The translations under genes were made by a program, and so were the position numbers. The notes under the pieces were generated by a model that was not told the DNA's origin, did not search any database, and was given only the letters and a program-made list of their open reading frames with translations. Of a stretch of 35,479 nt of DNA, positions 19,126 through 29,550 are shown one piece after another (the first letter of the stretch is position 1; each line of letters starts with the position of its first letter). The DNA is from an uncultured Burkholderiales bacterium (GTDB lineage: Bacteria > Pseudomonadota > Gammaproteobacteria > Burkholderiales > Thiobacillaceae). The stretch is taken from contig CALEDT010000030.1 of the NCBI GenBank assembly GCA_937949525.1, positions 1-35,479 of the forward strand, read 5' to 3'.

Positions 19126-19908
19126 ATGTCCAACGTCAACTTCACCCACTTCCGGTTTCTCCCCCTTTCCATGCGCGTGCTGTTCACCATGGTGCTGTTG
19201 GTGTTCGGCATCGGCTATCTGATGGCCATGATCCAGGTGTGGGAGAATCATGCCGGCAAGGACGGCGACCCCATGCTCACCGCCAAGGATCTGATGATCG
19301 CCTACAGCGGCAATCCGGACGGCACCAAGCTGGAAACGGCGTTGCGCGGTTCCATGTCGGACATGCTGCCGGCGGAGAAGCGGGAGACCATCTTCACCTG
19401 GCTGCACGAAGGCGCCAACATGGACGAGTTCGATGCCCGCATCAACCCCATCCTGCAGGAACACTGCGTGATGTGCCACAGCCCGGACGGCAACCCGCAC
19501 CTGCCCGACTTCACCTCGGCCGCGGGCGTCGCCAAGGTCACCGCCACCGACGAGGGCATGACGCTGCACACGCTGATCCGGGTGTCGCACATCCACCTGT
19601 TCTCCATCACCTTCATCTTTTTCATCATCGGCTACATCTACACCCATGCCTTCGTGCGTCCGACCTGGCTCAAGTGCGTGGTCATTGCCGTGCCGTTCGC
19701 AACACTGATCACTGACGTCGCCTCCTGGTATCTGACCAAGGTGTGGACCGGCTTCGCCTGGGTGGTGATCGGCAGCGGCGCGCTGATGGGCATCTCCTTC
19801 GCCATCATGTGGTTCACCTCCATGTGGCAGATGTGGTTCTGGAAAGTACCCGCCTCGATCACCGAGAAGAACGGTCTGATTCCCTGCGTGCACAGCGAAG
19901 CGCATTGA
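19126..19908 (+). CDS. Membrane protein with a single c-type haem motif (CxxCH)
   Basis: A 260-residue protein with an N-terminal membrane segment (about 18-37), an extracytoplasmic domain of about 110 residues and three or four C-terminal membrane segments (about 146-171, 176-197 and 203-231). CVMCH at 114-118 would bind one covalent haem c, preceded by INPILQEHC, the usual approach to a mono-haem site. Histidines at the start of the second membrane segment (SHIHLF) could be further ligands. It is monocistronic, with its own promoter, FNR-like box and strong terminator. I do not know a named family for it. A respiratory electron-transfer or redox-sensing role under low oxygen is inference from the haem motif plus the operator. 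Confidence 0.88.
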   Translation: MSNVNFTHFRFLPLSMRVLFTMVLLVFGIGYLMAMIQVWENHAGKDGDPMLTAKDLMIAYSGNPDGTKLETALRGSMSDMLPAEKRETIFTWLHEGANMDEFDARINPILQEHCVMCHSPDGNPHLPDFTSAAGVAKVTATDEGMTLHTLIRVSHIHLFSITFIFFIIGYIYTHAFVRPTWLKCVVIAVPFATLITDVASWYLTKVWTGFAWVVIGSGALMGISFAIMWFTSMWQMWFWKVPASITEKNGLIPCVHSEAH

Positions 19909-19924
19909 CCCGGCGCTGACCCGA

Positions 19925-19960
19925 CGACAAAAAGGCGACCCGCGGGTCGCTTTTTTGTCG
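19925..19960. terminator. Bidirectional intrinsic terminator
   Basis: A perfect 16-bp palindrome GCGACCCGCGGGTCGC is flanked by A5 on one side and T6 on the other, extended by CGAC/GTCG. It can stop transcription of the haem protein gene on the plus strand and of leuA, which ends at 19974, on the minus strand. Confidence 0.92.
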
Positions 19961-19973
19961 TGCTTGGCACGGG

Positions 19974-21509
<1,536 letters not shown>

Positions 21510-21566
21510 GGCGTGCTCCCTTTGCAGGCACATCCGTCCGCAACCCGGACGGCGGGGTAAAGCAAC

Positions 21567-21611
21567 GGTGGTGCGCCGGACATGGCGCCACCCGCAACGG
21601 CATTACGGGTG
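21567..21611 (-). promoter_or_regulatory. Mutually exclusive hairpins of a leucine attenuator
   Basis: In the minus-strand transcript, hairpin 1 (21589-21611) pairs CACCCGTAA with TTGCGGGTG around a 5-nt loop. Hairpin 2 (21567-21592) pairs GGTGGCGCC with GGCGCACCACC (one bulged A) around a 6-nt loop. They share 21589-21592, so both cannot form fully at once. Hairpin 2 is followed by GTTGCTTT, a weak U tract, so it is the better terminator candidate. No folding program was run. Confidence 0.5.
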
Positions 21612-21634
21612 TGACAGGGGGGAGAAAAGGAGAT

Positions 21635-21718
21635 TCAGTGCCCGCGCGGGGGCAGCAGCAGCCGGGTGGCAAGCCGCATCAGGGCGTAGGGATACGAGGC
21701 GGGAGTGCGTGCGCGCAT
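21635..21718 (-). CDS. leuL: Leucine-rich leader peptide of leuA
   Basis: A 27-codon open frame upstream of leuA, running from ATG 21718 to TGA 21635. It contains five Leu codons (CTG, CTT, then CTG CTG CTG in a row near its end, RLLLPP), 18% of the peptide, placed shortly before the hairpins of the putative attenuator. This is the standard arrangement for ribosome-mediated attenuation: stalling at Leu codons in leucine shortage would favour the hairpin that allows read-through into leuA. The predicted transcription start coincides with the ATG, so translation may be leaderless; an internal ATG at codon 14 is an alternative. The symbol is used by analogy with enteric leader peptides. Confidence 0.6.
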   Translation of the reverse strand: MRARTPASYPYALMRLATRLLLPPRGH

Positions 21719-21724
21719 GGCGCG

Positions 21725-21754
21725 ACTATAACGCGCCTACGACGACGGCGGCAA
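21725..21754 (-). promoter_or_regulatory. Sigma-70 promoter for the leuA leader transcript
   Basis: TTGCCG, an 18-bp spacer and TATAGT on the minus strand, overlapping the 3' end of pssA. Transcription would start near 21718, at the leader peptide ATG. leuA therefore has its own promoter even though it follows pssA on the same strand. Confidence 0.6.
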
Positions 21755-22546
21755 GGCGGCGCTGCGCTTGCGCCGCAGGTGGCGTTGCGCCCAAAGCACG
21801 TAGCCGGACGACGCATAACCCAGGAACAGCAGGAACAGCACACTGGGCGGGTCGATCGACACCAGCGAGAACGACAGGGCCACCAGCACGATGACCACGA
21901 ACGGCACGCTGCGCTTCAGGTTGATGTCCTTGCCGCTGTAGTAGTGCAGATTGCTGATCATGCTGACGCCGGCGAACACCGTGATCGCCCACGCCAGCCA
22001 GGGCAGGTCCAGGCCGGGGATGCGGTTGTCCACCATGATCCAGACGTAACCGGCCAGCAGGGCCGCCGCCGCCGGGCTGGGCAGGCCGAGGAACCAGCGC
22101 TTGTCCTGCACCGCCAGCATGGTGTTGAAGCGCGCCAGACGCAGCGCGGCGGCGGCGCAGAACACGAAGGCAGCGATCCAGCCCAGCTTGCCCATACCCT
22201 TGAGCGCGAAGCTGTACATCACCAGGGCCGGCGCCACGCCGAACGACACCATGTCGGCGAGCGAGTCGTACTCCGCGCCGAACGCGCTTTGTGTGTTGGT
22301 CATGCGCGCCACCCGGCCGTCCAGTCCATCCAGCACCATGGCGATGAAAATGGCGATGGCCGCCTGTTCGAAGCGGCCGTTCATGGCCTGCACGATGGCG
22401 TAGAAGCCGGCGAACAGCGCACCGGTGGTGAACAGGTTGGGCAGCAGGTAGATGCCGCGTCGCGTCGGCTTGACGCTGCCGGCTTCGTCGTCGCACGGCG
22501 GCGAAGCCACCGCGTGGCGCGCGTCCGGGGCGCTATCCGACGACAT
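21737..22546 (-). CDS. pssA: CDP-diacylglycerol-serine O-phosphatidyltransferase
   Basis: A 269-residue integral membrane enzyme making phosphatidylserine from CDP-diacylglycerol and serine. The CDP-alcohol phosphotransferase motif DG-x2-AR-x8-G-x3-D-x3-D is complete, from Asp76 through Gly90 and Asp94 to Asp98, with an additional Asp73. About six to eight hydrophobic helices follow the pattern of the Bacillus-type (class II) PssA. The first 30 residues are polar and variable. It starts 3 bp after the psd stop, so substrate and next-step enzyme are made together. Length fits this subclass. Confidence 0.95.
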   Translation of the reverse strand: MSSDSAPDARHAVASPPCDDEAGSVKPTRRGIYLLPNLFTTGALFAGFYAIVQAMNGRFEQAAIAIFIAMVLDGLDGRVARMTNTQSAFGAEYDSLADMVSFGVAPALVMYSFALKGMGKLGWIAAFVFCAAAALRLARFNTMLAVQDKRWFLGLPSPAAAALLAGYVWIMVDNRIPGLDLPWLAWAITVFAGVSMISNLHYYSGKDINLKRSVPFVVIVLVALSFSLVSIDPPSVLFLLFLGYASSGYVLWAQRHLRRKRSAALPPSS

Positions 22547-22549
22547 CGC

Positions 22550-23218
22550 TCACAGTTGTGCCAACACGTCGCGGCTGGCCTTGACCTTGTCGCCCAGCGC
22601 CACGCGCGCGCGCGCATCCGGTGGCAGGTAGACGTCGACGCGTGAACCGAAGCGGATGAAGCCATAACGCTCGCCGCGCCGCAGGCGCGCGCCCGGCTCG
22701 ACGTAACACAGGATGCGCCGCGCGATCAGCCCCGCCACCTGCACGCAGGTGACATCCTGCCCAGCCTCGGTGCGCAGCCACAGCGCGTTGCGTTCGTTCT
22801 CGGTGGACGCCTTGTCGAGGTCGGCGTTGACGAACGAGCCGGGGTTGTACCAGCGTCCCTTGACCTCGCCATCCACCGGCGCGCGGTTGGAATGCACGTT
22901 GAACACGTTCATGAACACGCTGATCTTCAGCGCCTCGCGCTCGAGCCAGGGATCCTCGCACTTGCCCACCGCGACGATGCGCCCGTCCGCCGGCGACAAC
23001 ACCAGGTCCGCGCCCACCGGTGCCGGCCGCGCCGGGTCGCGGAAGAACTGCAACACGAACAGCGCGATCAGCCACAGCGGCAGCGCCCAAGCCCAACCGG
23101 CCCAGGCATGGGTGAGCAGCGCCGCCAGCAACGCAGCGGCCAGAAAAGGCCAGCCCTCACGGGCGATCGGCGGATGGGGCCAGGGCGCGTTGGGCGGAGG
23201 GGCCATGCCGATACACAT
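22550..23218 (-). CDS. psd: Phosphatidylserine decarboxylase proenzyme (short type)
   Basis: A 222-residue proenzyme that converts phosphatidylserine to phosphatidylethanolamine at the inner membrane. Two hydrophobic stretches near the N-terminus (about 24-40 and 43-58) anchor it. [12 protein letters not shown] and [13 protein letters not shown] carry the conserved Asp and His. [12 protein letters not shown] contains Gly191-Ser192, where self-cleavage would create the pyruvoyl group on the small alpha chain. The short length and GS (not LGST) processing site place it in the archaeal/short-Psd subgroup. The in-frame ATG at 23206 is an alternative start. It lies 48 bp after ilvC and 3 bp before pssA. 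Confidence 0.95.
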   Translation of the reverse strand: MCIGMAPPPNAPWPHPPIAREGWPFLAAALLAALLTHAWAGWAWALPLWLIALFVLQFFRDPARPAPVGADLVLSPADGRIVAVGKCEDPWLEREALKISVFMNVFNVHSNRAPVDGEVKGRWYNPGSFVNADLDKASTENERNALWLRTEAGQDVTCVQVAGLIARRILCYVEPGARLRRGERYGFIRFGSRVDVYLPPDARARVALGDKVKASRDVLAQL

Positions 23219-23266
23219 GTGGGCGGGTCGTTGGTCGGAAACGGCAGGTCGTGGCGATTTGCCAGC

Positions 23267-24364
<1,098 letters not shown>

Positions 24365-24368
24365 CTGG

Positions 24369-24860
24369 TCAAATCTTCATGATGCGGTCGCCGCGACCGA
24401 TGCCGCAGGCGCCGGTGCGCACGGTTTCCAGGATGGCGCCGGGCTCGACGGCGTGCAGAAAGGCGTCCAGCTTGGCGCCGGTGCCGGTCAGCTCGATGGT
24501 GTAGGTCTTGTCCGAGACGTCGATGATGCGACCGCGGAAGATGTCGGACAGACGCTTCATCTCTTCGCGCAGTTCGCCGGTGGCGCGCACCTTGACCAGC
24601 ATCAACTCGCGCTCGATGTGGCTGCCGTCGGTCAGGTCCTGCACCTTGACGGTGTCGATCAGCTTGTTGAGCTGCTTGGTGATCTGCTCGATGACGTCAT
24701 CGGAGCCGCGCGTGACGATGGTCATGCGCGACAGCGTGGCATCCTCCGTGGGGGCGACGGTGAGCGACTCGATGTTGTAGCCGCGCGCCGAGAACAGGCC
24801 GGCGACGCGCGACAGCGCGCCGGATTCGTTTTCCATCAGCAGGGAAATGATGTGGCGCAT
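24369..24860 (-). CDS. ilvH: Acetolactate synthase small (regulatory) subunit
   Basis: A 163-residue regulatory subunit that raises the activity of the IlvB-type catalytic subunit and confers valine feedback. The N-terminal ACT domain (about 1-75) has ISLLMENESGALSRVAGLFSARGYNIESL, and a second ACT-like half follows (RELMLVKVRA, FRGRIIDVS, YTIELTGTGAKLDAFL). Length and sequence are those of the IlvH/IlvN long form. It lies 41 bp downstream of the catalytic subunit gene. No obvious Shine-Dalgarno sequence precedes the ATG. Confidence 0.96.
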   Translation of the reverse strand: MRHIISLLMENESGALSRVAGLFSARGYNIESLTVAPTEDATLSRMTIVTRGSDDVIEQITKQLNKLIDTVKVQDLTDGSHIERELMLVKVRATGELREEMKRLSDIFRGRIIDVSDKTYTIELTGTGAKLDAFLHAVEPGAILETVRTGACGIGRGDRIMKI

Positions 24861-24901
24861 CAGGAGTCAGATGTCAGATTTCGGGTATCGGCCAGCGCGG
24901 T

Positions 24902-26611
24902 TCAGACCAGGATCATCTCGGACAGGCCCTTGCCGGCCGGAATCATCGGGAACACGTTCTCGCGCGGATCGGTGACGAAGTTGAGGAACACCAGCTTGTC
25001 TCGATGCTTGCCGAACGCGTCGCGCAACGCGGGTTCCACGTCCGCCGGCCGTTCGATGGTCATGCCGACATGGCCGTAGGCTTCGGCCAGCTTGACGAAA
25101 TCGGGCAGCGAGTTCATGTACGACTCCGCGTAGCGTTCCTCGTAGAAGAACTCCTGCCACTGGCGCACCATGCCCAGGTAGCCGTTGTTGAGCAGGATGA
25201 CCTTGAGCGGCAGGTTCCACTCCTTGCAGGTGGACAGCTCCTGGATGTTCATCTGGATGCTGCCCTCGCCGGTGACGCAGGCCACCATGGCGTCGGGGAA
25301 AGCCAGTTGCACGCCCATCGCCGCCGGCAGGCCGAAACCCATGGTGCCCAGACCACCGGAATTGATCCAGCGGCGCGGCTTGGCGAACGGGTAGTACTGC
25401 GCTGCCCACATCTGGTGCTGGCCGACGTCGGAGGTGACGTAGGCGTCGCCGCCGGTCACCTCAAACAGCTTCTCGATCACGAACTGCGGCTTGATCACCG
25501 GTGCATCGCGGTCGTACTTCAGGCAATCCTGCGCCCGCCACAACTCGATTTGCGCCCACCATGCCTTCAACGCCTGGGCCTTGGGCCGCGCCGTGCCGGC
25601 GCGCAGCAGCTTGATCATCTCCTCCAGCACCTGCGCCACGTCGCCGACGATGGGCACGTCCACGCGCACGCGCTTGGAGATCGAGGACGGGTCCACATCG
25701 ATGTGGATGATGCGGCGCGCCTCGCGCGCGAAGTGCTTGGGATTGCCGATGACGCGGTCGTCGAAGCGCGCGCCCACCGCCAGCAGCACGTCGCAATGCT
25801 GCATGGCCATGTTCGCCTCGATGGTGCCGTGCATGCCCAGCATGCCCAGGAACAGCGGGTCGGGCGCGGGATAGCCGCCCAACCCCATCAGCGTGCTGGT
25901 GGCCGGGAAACCGAGCAGGCGCACCAGTTCGGTCAGGCGCTCGGCGGCATTGCCCAGCACCACGCCGCCGCCGCTGTAGATCATCGGCCGTTCGGCCTCC
26001 AGCAGCATCTGCGCGGCCTTCTTGATCTGCCCGGCGTGGCCCTTGCCGGTGGGGTTGTACGAGCGCATGGACACGCTCGCCGGGTAGTCGTAGGCGCAAC
26101 GGTGCTGCGTCACGTCCTTGGGGATGTCCACCACCACCGGGCCGGGACGGCCGGTGGCGGCGATGTAGAACGCCTTCTTGATGGTGACCGCCAGATCGCG
26201 CACATCCTTGACCAGGAAGTTGTGCTTGACGCAGGGCCGCGTGATGCCGACGGTATCGACCTCCTGGAACGCATCCTGGCCGATCGCCGCGGTCGGTACC
26301 TGGCCGGTCAGCACCACCAGCGGAATGGAATCCATGTAGGCCGTGGCAATGCCGGTCACCGCGTTGGTCGCGCCGGGGCCGGACGTGACGATGGCCACGC
26401 CGACCTTGCCGGTGGCGCGCGCATAGGCATCGGCCGCATGCACCGCCGCCTGCTCATGGCGCACCAGGATGTGCTTGAAATCGTCCTGCTTGTAGATTTC
26501 GTCGTAGATGTTCAGCACGGCGCCGCCCGGATAACCGAAGATGTGCTCGACACCCTCGTCGCTCAGGCAGCGGACGACGATCTCCGCACCGGTCAGTTCC
26601 ATGTCGGCCAT
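24902..26611 (-). CDS. ilvB: Acetolactate synthase large (catalytic) subunit
   Basis: A 569-residue ThDP- and FAD-dependent enzyme that joins pyruvate to pyruvate or 2-oxobutyrate. FGYPGGAVLNIYDEI and RHEQAAVHAADAYARATG hold the catalytic glutamate; VFLGMLGMHGT-type sequence and ARFDDRVIGN lie in the FAD domain. The ThDP motif reads GEGSIQMNIQEL, with Glu in place of the commoner Asp of GDG, a variant I recall from related gammaproteobacteria. The start was chosen as ATG 26611 (MADMELTGAE); the in-frame ATG at 26602 is equally possible and neither has a good ribosome binding site. It is the first gene of the ilv-psd-pssA-leuA run. ilvI is an equally valid symbol. Confidence 0.96.
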   Translation of the reverse strand: MADMELTGAEIVVRCLSDEGVEHIFGYPGGAVLNIYDEIYKQDDFKHILVRHEQAAVHAADAYARATGKVGVAIVTSGPGATNAVTGIATAYMDSIPLVVLTGQVPTAAIGQDAFQEVDTVGITRPCVKHNFLVKDVRDLAVTIKKAFYIAATGRPGPVVVDIPKDVTQHRCAYDYPASVSMRSYNPTGKGHAGQIKKAAQMLLEAERPMIYSGGGVVLGNAAERLTELVRLLGFPATSTLMGLGGYPAPDPLFLGMLGMHGTIEANMAMQHCDVLLAVGARFDDRVIGNPKHFAREARRIIHIDVDPSSISKRVRVDVPIVGDVAQVLEEMIKLLRAGTARPKAQALKAWWAQIELWRAQDCLKYDRDAPVIKPQFVIEKLFEVTGGDAYVTSDVGQHQMWAAQYYPFAKPRRWINSGGLGTMGFGLPAAMGVQLAFPDAMVACVTGEGSIQMNIQELSTCKEWNLPLKVILLNNGYLGMVRQWQEFFYEERYAESYMNSLPDFVKLAEAYGHVGMTIERPADVEPALRDAFGKHRDKLVFLNFVTDPRENVFPMIPAGKGLSEMILV

Positions 26612-26644
26612 GGGGGGCAGTATGTATTTCGTAAAAAGGGTGGA

Positions 26645-26673
26645 ACAGTAGCGACTGGCTCGCGCACGGTCAA
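26645..26673 (-). promoter_or_regulatory. Candidate sigma-70 promoter of ilvB
   Basis: TTGACC, a 17-bp spacer and TACTGT. Transcription would start near 26638, about 27 nt before the ATG, too short for a leader peptide. Unlike leuA, the ilvB end of the run shows no sign of attenuation. Confidence 0.5.
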
Positions 26674-26773
26674 GCGGCGGGCGGCGATTCCGGGTCCGGC
26701 TGCGGCTCCGCTCGGTCGCGGGGGCGGCGTGACCGGTCGCCGTCGGTTGCCGGCACCGGCTCCTGGGACCGGT

Positions 26774-26797
26774 GTCGGTTGACCTCGGCCAACCGAC
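26774..26797. repeat. Inverted repeat in the ilvB-HIT divergent spacer
   Basis: Perfect 8-bp arms GTCGGTTG and CAACCGAC separated by 8 bases. It lies between the ilvB promoter and the HIT gene, about 100 bp from each. There is no adjacent T run. It may be an operator or simply a GC-skewed repeat; further CGGTTG-like copies occur nearby at about 26739-26780. The whole spacer 26674-26894 otherwise shows no gene. Confidence 0.4.
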
Positions 26798-26894
26798 CGT
26801 TCGGCATCCACGCCGGTTCAGTAGATGCGTATAGTTCGCGGTGATGTGCACGTCCGAGTGGTCCTGCCGGGCCCGAGCGTACTCTGGTGAGTTC

Positions 26895-27323
26895 ATGACC
26901 TCCTGCCCACTGTGCCTGCCCGATCACGAGTCCCTGCTCTGGCGCGACGCCTTCTGCCGCGTGGTCTGGGTGGACGACGCCGATTACCCCGGCTTCTGCC
27001 GCGTCATCCTGAACGCCCACGTGCGGGAGATGACCGATCTGCCGGCGCCCGACCGGTGCCGGCTGATGGACGTGGTGTTCACCGTCGAAGCGGTGGTGCG
27101 CGAGGTGCTCGCCCCGACCAAGATCAATCTCGCCAGTCTGGGCAACGTGGTGCCGCATCTGCACTGGCATGTGATTCCGCGCTTTGCCGACGACCGTCAT
27201 TTCCCCGACGCGATCTGGGCGCCGCCGCGGCGGGCGGCGGGGTGCCGGCCGACTCCGCCGGGGGATGTCAGAGCGGAGCTGGCGACACTCCTGCGTCAGC
27301 GGCTGGGGCCGCCGCGGGAATGA
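26895..27323 (+). CDS. HIT family (histidine triad) protein
   Basis: A 142-residue nucleotide-binding protein of the HIT superfamily. It opens with CPLC, has NLASLGNVVPHLHWHVIPRF, and contains the triad H-x-H-x-H with the last His as nucleophile. The family hydrolyses nucleoside phosphoramidates or dinucleoside polyphosphates; the actual substrate cannot be assigned. ATG 26895 is chosen because the conserved domain begins at once (MTSCPLCLPDHES) and GGTGAG precedes it. Its 3' end overlaps the convergent phoR gene by 56 bp. Confidence 0.92.
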   Translation: MTSCPLCLPDHESLLWRDAFCRVVWVDDADYPGFCRVILNAHVREMTDLPAPDRCRLMDVVFTVEAVVREVLAPTKINLASLGNVVPHLHWHVIPRFADDRHFPDAIWAPPRRAAGCRPTPPGDVRAELATLLRQRLGPPRE

Positions 27324-28605
27324 CCCGGTCGGCCGGAAACACCGCCGCGAAACGGCTGCCCTTGCCCAGCGTGCTGTCCACACGCAGTCGGGCCTGATGC
27401 CGCTGCAGCACGTGTTTGACGATGGCCAGGCCCAGACCGGTGCCGCCGGTGGCGCGCGAGCGGCCGCGGTCGACGCGATAGAAGCGTTCGGTCAGGCGCG
27501 GGATGTGTTGCGGTTCGATGCCTTCGCCGGTGTCGGTCACTGCGAACACCATCTCGCCCTGGCCCTCGCGCCGCCAGTGGATGCCGATGTGTCCGCCGGC
27601 GGGGGTGTAACGCACTGCGTTGGATACCAGGTTGGCGAAGGCGCTGTACAGTTCCTGGCTGTTGCCGATCAAACGGGCTGCGCTGTCGACATGCAGTGAC
27701 ACCTGATGGCGACCGCCGCTCATGGTCTCGGCCTCGTCGGCCAGACGCCGGACCAGCGCCGCCACATCGACGGTCTCGTCCTTGCTCTCCGCCTCGCTCT
27801 CCAGCCGCGCGAGCGTGAGCAGGTCATCCACCAGACGCCGGATGCGGTCGGTCTGCTCGCGCATCAAGGGAATATGGCGGCGGAACTCGGCCGGGTCCGG
27901 ATTGGGCATGTCGTCGAAGGCTTCGAGAAAGCCGACGATGACGGTGATCGGCGTGCGCAGTTCATGCGATACGTTGGCGACGAAATCGCGCCGCATCGCC
28001 TCGACCCGTGCCAGTTCCGTGATGTCCCGCGCCAGCAGCATCTTCTGCGTGCGCGGCAACGGCACCAGTTGCATGGCCAGGGTCTTCTCCGGTACGACCG
28101 GCGAAGCGAATTGCAGGATCTGCGCGTAGTCCTCCTGCTGCAACCAGGTGGCGAAGCTGGACTGGCGCAGCAGATAGAGCAGGTACTGGCCCAGGTCGCG
28201 CGCGGGCAACAGCCCCAGCAGGGTCTGGGCCGCCTGGTTGAGCCAGGTGATACGGTTTTCCTGATCCAGGATCACCACGCCGTCGGGCAGATGGCGCGTG
28301 GCCTCGAGCATCTGCTCCAGATCGGCGGCGGTCCGTTGCTGGTCGGCCTGACGCACACGCAGCATTTTTTCCAGCCGGTACAGGGGATCGCCCCACAGGC
28401 CGCCGGAGGCCAGGGGCGGCCGGTCCCGTGCGGCCAGCCAACGGTCCAACCGGTAGAGCTGGCGCAGGTGGTGCAGTAGATAGGCCAGCAGACCCAGCGC
28501 GAAGAAGAACCACCCGGTGTACCCATCCGCGCCGGCCGCCAGCAGTGCGGAGGCCACGGCCAGCCCGCTCAGGAGCAGCAGTGGGCGCCACCAGAATTGC
28601 AGCAT
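27268..28605 (-). CDS. phoR: Phosphate regulon sensor histidine kinase PhoR
   Basis: A 445-residue PhoR-type kinase. Two close membrane segments (about 8-24 and 30-46) without a periplasmic sensor domain, a Cys-free linker (about 50-100), a PAS domain (about 100-200), HisKA with His214 (NVSHELRTPITVIVGFLEAFDD) and HATPase with NAVRYTP, DTGEGI and GGTGLGLAIVKH. This minimal-sensor form detects phosphate through the PstSCAB-PhoU complex rather than directly. It follows phoB by 56 bp in the usual order. The last 20 residues are Ala/Pro-rich and overlap the HIT gene. Confidence 0.96.
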   Translation of the reverse strand: MLQFWWRPLLLLSGLAVASALLAAGADGYTGWFFFALGLLAYLLHHLRQLYRLDRWLAARDRPPLASGGLWGDPLYRLEKMLRVRQADQQRTAADLEQMLEATRHLPDGVVILDQENRITWLNQAAQTLLGLLPARDLGQYLLYLLRQSSFATWLQQEDYAQILQFASPVVPEKTLAMQLVPLPRTQKMLLARDITELARVEAMRRDFVANVSHELRTPITVIVGFLEAFDDMPNPDPAEFRRHIPLMREQTDRIRRLVDDLLTLARLESEAESKDETVDVAALVRRLADEAETMSGGRHQVSLHVDSAARLIGNSQELYSAFANLVSNAVRYTPAGGHIGIHWRREGQGEMVFAVTDTGEGIEPQHIPRLTERFYRVDRGRSRATGGTGLGLAIVKHVLQRHQARLRVDSTLGKGSRFAAVFPADRVIPAAAPAADAGVSPAPL

Positions 28606-28661
28606 CGGCTAATGGAAAAGCAGAACACCGGCGCATTCTACGCCGGCAGGAGGGGTGCGAT

Positions 28662-29354
28662 TCAGGCGGGCGTGGCCGACAGGCGGTAGCCCGAACCCCG
28701 CACGGTCTGGATCAGCGCGTCATGACCGGAAGGTTCCAGCGCCGAACGCAGCCGGCGGATGTGCACGTCCACGGTGCGTTCCTCGACGAAAACGTGGTCA
28801 CCCCAGACGTGGTCCAGCAGTTGCGAGCGCGAATAGACCCGTTCCGGGTGGGTCATCATGAAGTGCAGCAGACGGAACTCGGTCGGCCCCAGATCCAGCG
28901 GCTTCTGGTGGCCGAACACACGATGCGCCACCGGATCCAGTCTGAGCCCGGCGATCTCCACCACGTCCTCGGTCATCTGCGGCGCGCGCCGGCGCAGAAC
29001 GGCCTTGATGCGCGCCATCAGCTCGCGCGGGCTGAACGGTTTGGTGATGTAATCGTCGGCGCCGGTCTCCAGACCCTGGATCTTGTCGCGCTCTTCCGAA
29101 CGCGCGGTCAGCATGATGATGGGGACGTTCTTCAGGCGATGATCGCTGCGCACGCGCCGCGCGAACTCGATGCCGGACTGACCGGGCAGCATCCAGTCCA
29201 GCAGGATCAGATCAGGCAGGGCGTTGCGCAGCAACGCGGCGGCCTCTTCGGCGTCGCTGGCGATGAGCACCTCGTGACCGTGCTGACCCAGGTTGAACTT
29301 GAGCACTTCCTGAATGCCGGGTTCGTCCTCGACGACGAGGATGGTGGCGGACAT
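28662..29354 (-). CDS. phoB: Phosphate regulon response regulator PhoB
   Basis: A 230-residue OmpR/PhoB-class regulator. The receiver has Glu9/Asp10, Asp53 ([13 protein letters not shown]) and Lys105 ([10 protein letters not shown]). The winged-helix DNA-binding domain (about 130-228) has [33 protein letters not shown] and [15 protein letters not shown], close to E. coli PhoB. The start is ATG 29354 ([11 protein letters not shown]), preceded by GGAGG about 7 nt upstream. A Pho box sits 33 bp upstream of the ATG, so it is probably autoregulated together with phoR. Confidence 0.97.
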   Translation of the reverse strand: MSATILVVEDEPGIQEVLKFNLGQHGHEVLIASDAEEAAALLRNALPDLILLDWMLPGQSGIEFARRVRSDHRLKNVPIIMLTARSEERDKIQGLETGADDYITKPFSPRELMARIKAVLRRRAPQMTEDVVEIAGLRLDPVAHRVFGHQKPLDLGPTEFRLLHFMMTHPERVYSRSQLLDHVWGDHVFVEERTVDVHIRRLRSALEPSGHDALIQTVRGSGYRLSATPA

Positions 29355-29386
29355 GTGGGCCTCCGGAGACGGTTTTCCGGCATGGT

Positions 29387-29415
29387 ATGACGGGTTCATG
29401 AATTTTTCGTGACAG
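29387..29415 (-). promoter_or_regulatory. Pho box upstream of phoB
   Basis: Three 7-bp direct repeats at an exact 11-bp period on the minus strand: CTGTCAC, then 4 bases, AATTCAT, then 4 bases, CCGTCAT. The PhoB consensus is CTGTCAT with a 4-bp A/T-rich spacer. The first and third repeats match 6/7 each. No clear -10 was found immediately downstream. Confidence 0.7.
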
Positions 29416-29502
29416 TCATCGGTCGCCGCCGTGGCTGCCCCGTCTTGCCGGCAGGGGGCATGGGTGGGCGAGTCGGGCGCGCCCGGTGCGGAAGCGCAGA
29501 CC

Positions 29503-29527
29503 AAAAAAAGGGCGCCTCGCGGCGCCC
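29503..29527 (-). terminator. Intrinsic terminator downstream of amtB
   Basis: On the minus strand a perfect 7-bp stem GGGCGCC / GGCGCCC with a 4-nt loop is followed by seven T. It lies 23 bp after the amtB stop and ends the torF-glnK-amtB transcript. Confidence 0.9.
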
Positions 29528-29550
29528 TTGGAGTTGGAACGCAGTCGGTG

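Noticed and set aside
26807-26835. Promoter for the HIT gene around TATAGT at 26830-26835
   Set aside because: No acceptable -35 at 16-18 bp; the nearest TTGACC is about 45 bp upstream.
26612-26896. Possible 95-residue N-terminal extension of acetolactate synthase
   Set aside because: The sequence is Arg/Pro-rich with no similarity to the family, and the predicted promoter lies within it.
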